DNA of 17,612 bases. Source: Nitriliruptoraceae bacterium (GTDB lineage: Bacteria; Actinomycetota; Nitriliruptoria; Nitriliruptorales; Nitriliruptoraceae). Positions 14,791 to 17,612 of this stretch are shown piece by piece. Position 1 is the stretch's first letter. Every line of letters starts with the position of its first letter. The translations under genes were made by a program, and so were the position numbers. Below the pieces are notes generated by a model, which had not been told where the DNA came from, searched no databases, and was given only the letters and a program-made list of their open reading frames with translations. The stretch lies in NCBI GenBank assembly GCA_003554005.1, contig PWEU01000147.1, positions 1-17,612 of the forward strand, written 5' to 3'.

Positions 14791-16289
14791 CCGATCCCGC
14801 CGAGAGCGAGGCCCAGGTCTTCTCCCTCGATGAGCAGCGGGCCGCCAGGGATGCGCGCTTCCAGGAGGACGTCGACGGGGGTGGTCGCGAGCGATGCGGC
14901 GCGATGACCGCCGCGGGCCAGCCCTGCCGCAACTACGCCGTGGACGGCGGTCGGTGCCGCGTGCATGCCCCGTCCGACCCCGAGACCGAGGTGGCGCGGT
15001 CCCGCAAGGCGGCGCGCCGCGAACCGGGGCTGTCCGGTAGCGCGCCCCGAGCGCGGTCCGGCGCTCGTCCCCACCCCGCGATCTCCGACACCCGGGGCGG
15101 GAGGATCGCCGGTGATGGCCGTGGGGCCGCCGCAGGAGCGGCTCGCCGGGGCGCCCCCCGATCCGGCCGTGATGTGGGCGGCGCGAGCCCGGAGGGTGCG
15201 ACGGTCCAGGGCGGTCCAGCTCAGGGCGGTCCAGCTCAGGGCGGTCCAGCTCAGACCGGTCCAGCCGAGGCCGAGGCCGGGGCGAGCTCAGCACGTGCCG
15301 GTGACGGCGATGGCGGGGGGACCGGGAGCGGTCCCCCGGGCGCGGGCCCGCGTACCGGGTCCTTCGCCTGGGCCGAGGCCCAGCTGCTGCAGCGTGGGTT
15401 CGGCTCCGCCATCGACGGGCTCGAGCTGCTGCGCGACGCGGCTGATGACCGGTTCCTGGAGGCGCTGCGCGGGCTGGTCAGCTTCCTGCGCCGACGGGTG
15501 ACGGGTGCCTACGAGATCGATGACTTCGGCTTCGACGAGGACCTGACCACCCACGTGCTGATGCCGCTGCTCCGGCCCCTGCACCGCCACTACTGGCGGG
15601 TGACCTCGCACGGGATCGAGCACGTCCCGTCCGAGGGCGGGGGGCTGCTGGTGGCCAACCACGCCGGCACGCTGCCCGCCGACGCGCTGATCACACGCCT
15701 GGACGTGTTCGACCTGACCGGCCGGCACGCCCGCGAGCTCGGCGCCGATCTGGTGTTCCGTACCCCCTTCGTCGGGGAGCTGGCGCGGAAGACCGGCGCG
15801 ACGCTGGCCTCGGGCGACGACGCCGACCGCCTGTTGTCCTCAGGTGAGCTGGTCGCCGTGTGGCCGGAGGGCTTCAAGGGCCTCGGGAAGCCGTGGAAGG
15901 ACCGCTACAAGCTGCAGCGCTTCGGGCGGGGCGGATTCGTCGCGACGGCCTCCAGGACGCAGGTCCCCATCATCCCCACGGCCATCGTCGGCAGCGAGGA
16001 GATCTACCCGATGCTGTTCGATCTGCGGATCGTCGCTCGGCTCCTCGGTCTGCCCTACTTCCCCGTGGTCCCACAGATGTTCGCCCTGCCGGTGCTCGGA
16101 CCCTTCGCGTTGCTGCCCCTGCCCAGCAAGTGGGTGATCGAGTACGGCGAGCCGATCGACCCGAGCTCCTTGGGCAGGGATGTCGCCGAGGATCCGATGG
16201 CGTTGTTCGCCCTCACCGACCAGGTCCGGGAACGCATCCAGCAGATGCTCTACCGCAACCTCATGGGGCGGCGCTCGGTGTTCCTGTGA
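14787..16289 (+). CDS. lysophospholipid acyltransferase (Rv0502/PlsC-like) with Cys/His N-terminal motif
   Basis: A 500-residue protein with three parts. Residues 34-62 carry C37-x9-C47-x9-C57-x2-H60 in a CxAMTxxGxPC...GGxC..H pattern that looks zinc-binding. Residues ~75-185 are low-complexity, with four QGGPA-type repeats at 141-160. Residues ~190-500 are an acyltransferase domain: EIDDFGFDEDLTTHVLMPLL, acceptor-site NHAGTLPADAL (H292, D299), FRTPFVGELARKTGATLAS, AVWPEGFKG (359-365), and VPIIPTAIVGSEEIYP. The His-Asp spacing is longer than PlsC HX4D but matches the Rv0502/TMEM68-like group as I know it. It should acylate a glycerolipid or related acceptor at the membrane inner face. It is coupled to the upstream epimerase gene by ATGA. 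The N-terminal extension is not typical of the family. Confidence 0.87.
   Translation: MTDPAESEAQVFSLDEQRAARDARFQEDVDGGGRERCGAMTAAGQPCRNYAVDGGRCRVHAPSDPETEVARSRKAARREPGLSGSAPRARSGARPHPAISDTRGGRIAGDGRGAAAGAARRGAPRSGRDVGGASPEGATVQGGPAQGGPAQGGPAQTGPAEAEAGASSARAGDGDGGGTGSGPPGAGPRTGSFAWAEAQLLQRGFGSAIDGLELLRDAADDRFLEALRGLVSFLRRRVTGAYEIDDFGFDEDLTTHVLMPLLRPLHRHYWRVTSHGIEHVPSEGGGLLVANHAGTLPADALITRLDVFDLTGRHARELGADLVFRTPFVGELARKTGATLASGDDADRLLSSGELVAVWPEGFKGLGKPWKDRYKLQRFGRGGFVATASRTQVPIIPTAIVGSEEIYPMLFDLRIVARLLGLPYFPVVPQMFALPVLGPFALLPLPSKWVIEYGEPIDPSSLGRDVAEDPMALFALTDQVRERIQQMLYRNLMGRRSVFL
15207..15266 (+). repeat. four 15-bp tandem repeats in the acyltransferase linker
   Basis: Three identical 15-bp units (15207-15221, 15222-15236, 15237-15251) and a fourth with three changes (15252-15266) encode QGGPA three times and then QTGPA. 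The identity suggests recent slippage expansion. The unit length preserves frame. Confidence 0.9.
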
Positions 16290-16295
16290 GTCGGG

Positions 16296-16388
16296 TCACA
16301 ACGAGGCGGCCTGGCTGAGCTGGACCCCCGCGGCCACCACGATCAGCAGCAGCAGGGCGGCCAGCGCGATCGTCGTTCCGTGTCGCAT
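16296..16388 (-). CDS. possible 30-residue single-pass membrane peptide
   Basis: A short frame starts at ATG 16388, with GGAG about nine bases before it, and stops at TGA 16296. The product begins MRHGTT, continues with about 20 hydrophobic residues (IALAALLLLIVVAAGVQL), and ends SQAASL. This suits a small membrane protein with a cytoplasmic N-terminus, or an uncleaved signal-like peptide. It lies 53 bp downstream of the isomerase gene on the same strand and could be cotranscribed. It ends six bases from the convergent acyltransferase stop. I do not recognise a family. Short hydrophobic frames can occur by chance, so confidence is moderate. Confidence 0.42.
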   Translation of the reverse strand: MRHGTTIALAALLLLIVVAAGVQLSQAASL

Positions 16389-16441
16389 GTCGGCGTCTCC
16401 GGTGCGGGGGGCGGGCGGTCGGGCCCGCGGCGGACCCGAGG

Positions 16442-17347
16442 TCACGTGCCGTCGGGGGCGACGGTGGGCTGGTCGGCGTCGTCCTCGTCGTGGCCCGGTG
16501 CCACCTCGACGACGTCGGCACGACCGAGGATGTCCTCGGCAGGGGCACCCTCGAGCAGCGCGATGGCCTTGAAGCGCTCCTGCCGGAGGTAGCCGACCAG
16601 GGCCGATCGGTCGTCGAGGTAGCGCCGACAGTCCAGTTCCAGGGTGATCGAGACCCCCGCGCGGCCGGCGGCGCCGATACCGGCCCGGGCGGCGCGACCG
16701 ACCTGATGGAGGAAGGAGGCCAGCGGGAGGCGGCCGTGTCCCAGCGGCGCGTGGCTGTCCCGTGGTCCGCCCCGGTGGTCGGAGACGTGCAGGTGGACGG
16801 CCTGGTCCCGCAGGGCGAGGTAGGCCTCGTTGATGTCCACACCGGCGACCCCGAAGTGGCTGGTGTCGAGGACGACGTGGTGGAAGGGCGCGAGGTCCTC
16901 GGCCGTCGTATAGCGGTGGAAGCGGACCGGCCGGTTCCCGACGGCGACGGGGTAGAGGTTCTCCACGCCCACCCTGCACCGGTGCGCGGCGGCCTCGTCG
17001 TCGGCCGCCTCGAGCAGCCAGTGGTGGAACCCGCGCTGCCAGCGGTAGGGCGGGTGGACGATCATCAGGTCCGCCCCGATGGCTCCCGCCAACGCCAGGG
17101 ACCGTCGGGCCTTCTCCACCGGGTCGGTGCCGAACACCCGGCGGGTCAGCAACAGGAACGGGCCGTGCACCACGCCGACCCCCAGGCCCTCGGAGGCGGA
17201 GGCGGCGCGGATGCGCTCGGTGTCCTGGGTCGCCGGGTCCTGGGTCACCATGAGCTCTGCGCCGTCGTAACCGGCTTCGGCCAGCACGCCGAAGGCCCAG
17301 TCCAGCGGACGGGCGAACAACGAGCCGGTGGAGGCGAGCAGGCGCAT
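16442..17347 (-). CDS. sugar phosphate isomerase/epimerase-like TIM-barrel protein
   Basis: A 301-residue protein of the xylose-isomerase-like/AP-endonuclease-2 barrel superfamily. Strand-end motifs are visible in order: GYDGAELMV (E31), VVHGPF (H61), DLMIVHPPYRWQ (H98), VGVENLYP (E129), VVLDTSHFG (D161, H164) and VHLHVSDH (H187, D190), followed by LELDCRRY. These acidic and His positions would hold a divalent metal. The exact reaction is unknown. A related gene (Rv0498) lies near proC in M. tuberculosis. ATG 17347 begins seven bases after a TAGCGT -10-like element and has no good Shine-Dalgarno, which suggests a leaderless transcript. The strand is opposite to the neighbouring acyltransferase operon. 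Confidence 0.82.
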   Translation of the reverse strand: MRLLASTGSLFARPLDWAFGVLAEAGYDGAELMVTQDPATQDTERIRAASASEGLGVGVVHGPFLLLTRRVFGTDPVEKARRSLALAGAIGADLMIVHPPYRWQRGFHHWLLEAADDEAAAHRCRVGVENLYPVAVGNRPVRFHRYTTAEDLAPFHHVVLDTSHFGVAGVDINEAYLALRDQAVHLHVSDHRGGPRDSHAPLGHGRLPLASFLHQVGRAARAGIGAAGRAGVSITLELDCRRYLDDRSALVGYLRQERFKAIALLEGAPAEDILGRADVVEVAPGHDEDDADQPTVAPDGT

Positions 17348-17354
17348 ACCCGTG

Positions 17355-17360
17355 ACGCTA
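17355..17360 (-). promoter_or_regulatory. candidate -10 element giving a leaderless isomerase transcript
   Basis: On the minus strand TAGCGT (TANNNT) ends seven bases before the ATG at 17347, the spacing expected if transcription begins at the start codon itself. The -35 position (about 17383-17378) reads GGAGGT, a poor match to consensus. Confidence 0.45.
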
Positions 17361-17380
17361 CCGCCCGAGCGCCTCCGACC

Positions 17381-17397
17381 TCCACCCCCGGGGTGGA
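17381..17397. promoter_or_regulatory. 17-bp palindrome upstream of the isomerase gene
   Basis: TCCACCCC (17381-17388) and GGGGTGGA (17390-17397) are perfect inverted repeats around a single base. The site overlaps the predicted -35 region of the isomerase promoter, a position suited to a repressor operator. The one-base centre makes it a poor RNA hairpin. Confidence 0.4.
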
Positions 17398-17415
17398 CGC
17401 TCGACGGGCGTCCGT

Positions 17416-17435
17416 CGCGACCCCGCGCGGTCGCG
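17416..17435 (-). terminator. terminator-like hairpin after the partial edge gene
   Basis: CGCGACC (17416-17422) and GGTCGCG (17429-17435) form a 7-bp perfect stem with a 6-nt loop, beginning two bases past the stop codon of the minus-strand edge gene. No T-tract follows. Confidence 0.45.
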
Positions 17436-17437
17436 GA

Positions 17438-17612
17438 TCAGTCCTCGGAGCCCTCGGCTGCTGCCGTGAACTCGGCGACCACGTCCTCGAAGCTCACGCC
17501 CTCCTCCGCGGCGGTCTGGCGCGCCAGCAGCAGGGTCATCCGATCGAGGGCCAGGGGCTGCTCGAGGATCGGGTGGGGGTCGGGCGCAGGTGGCTCCGGC
17601 TCGGGCTCGGGC
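17438..17612 (-). CDS. C-terminus of an unrecognised protein (cut by window edge)
   Basis: An open minus-strand frame enters from the window edge and ends with TGA at 17438-17440, giving at least 57 residues. It opens with a Pro-Glu repeat (PEPEPEPPAPDPHP), which looks like a flexible linker. A short helical tail follows (ILEQPLALDRMTLLLARQTA, then EEGVSFEDVVAEF) and ends AEGSED. The codon pattern is typical of the neighbours. It is the upstream neighbour of the isomerase gene, 90 bp away, with a hairpin between. I cannot assign a family from this fragment, and the start lies outside the window. Confidence 0.55.
   Translation of the reverse strand, partial: PEPEPEPPAPDPHPILEQPLALDRMTLLLARQTAAEEGVSFEDVVAEFTAAAEGSED

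Noticed and set aside
15207..15266. CRISPR-like array
   Set aside because: The 15-bp units are contiguous with no spacers and are in frame inside a gene.
1..17612. tRNA, rRNA, riboswitch or insertion-sequence content
   Set aside because: I looked through the intergenic stretches and saw no cloverleaf-like segment, riboswitch core or terminal inverted repeats with a transposase. A covariance-model search would be needed to exclude small RNAs.

Overview
The window is very GC-rich, uses GTG and TTG starts freely, and is densely packed with genes of actinobacterial type: a mycothiol-pathway MshA glycosyltransferase, a YbjN protein, an RsiG-like protein and an Rv0500A-like excisionase-fold regulator. 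I infer a member of the Actinomycetota, probably from a deep class (Nitriliruptoria-like is a guess) rather than Mycobacterium or Streptomyces. Gene order recalls the mycobacterial Rv0486-Rv0502 neighbourhood (mshA, ybjN, ..., proC, small HTH, galE2-like epimerase, PlsC-like acyltransferase, with a sugar-phosphate-isomerase-like gene nearby). Here pruA and a block of macA-like, macB-like and acuC genes interrupt that order.

Layout. 1-2087 (+): an RsiG-like c-di-GMP/anti-sigma family protein, overlapped by an L-asparaginase II family gene, then an XRE regulator with a repetitive N-terminus. 2088-2435 is non-coding. 2436-4777 (+): a BioF2/FemAB-type GNAT protein translationally coupled to mshA. 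4867-6492 (-): a 1-pyrroline-5-carboxylate dehydrogenase (pruA) reading frame of full family length, interrupted by one in-frame TAG. 6640-8002 (+): ybjN-like gene and proC. 8152-11721 (+): a three-gene MacAB-like efflux unit (lipoprotein adaptor, ATPase, FtsX-like permease). 11943-13124 (+): acuC deacetylase. 13369-16289 (+): small HTH protein, NAD-dependent epimerase-like protein, and a lysophospholipid acyltransferase with an unusual Cys/His N-terminus and a repeat linker. 16296-17612 (-): a possible 30-residue membrane peptide, a TIM-barrel sugar phosphate isomerase/epimerase-like protein, and the C-terminus of an unrecognised protein.

Functional themes. MshA commits inositol phosphate and UDP-GlcNAc to mycothiol. 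PruA and ProC both use pyrroline-5-carboxylate, so loss of PruA would affect proline breakdown but not proline synthesis. The MacAB-like unit is a membrane exporter. The HTH/epimerase/acyltransferase group looks like an envelope-lipid operon.

Most worth a second look: the single amber codon splitting pruA; the CX9CX9CX2H motif and 15-bp tandem repeats in front of the acyltransferase; the GNAT-mshA coupling; the RsiG-like protein with one altered motif residue; and a 17-bp palindrome in front of the isomerase gene. I saw no tRNA, rRNA, CRISPR array, insertion sequence or phage gene. I did not find an evident new multi-gene system.
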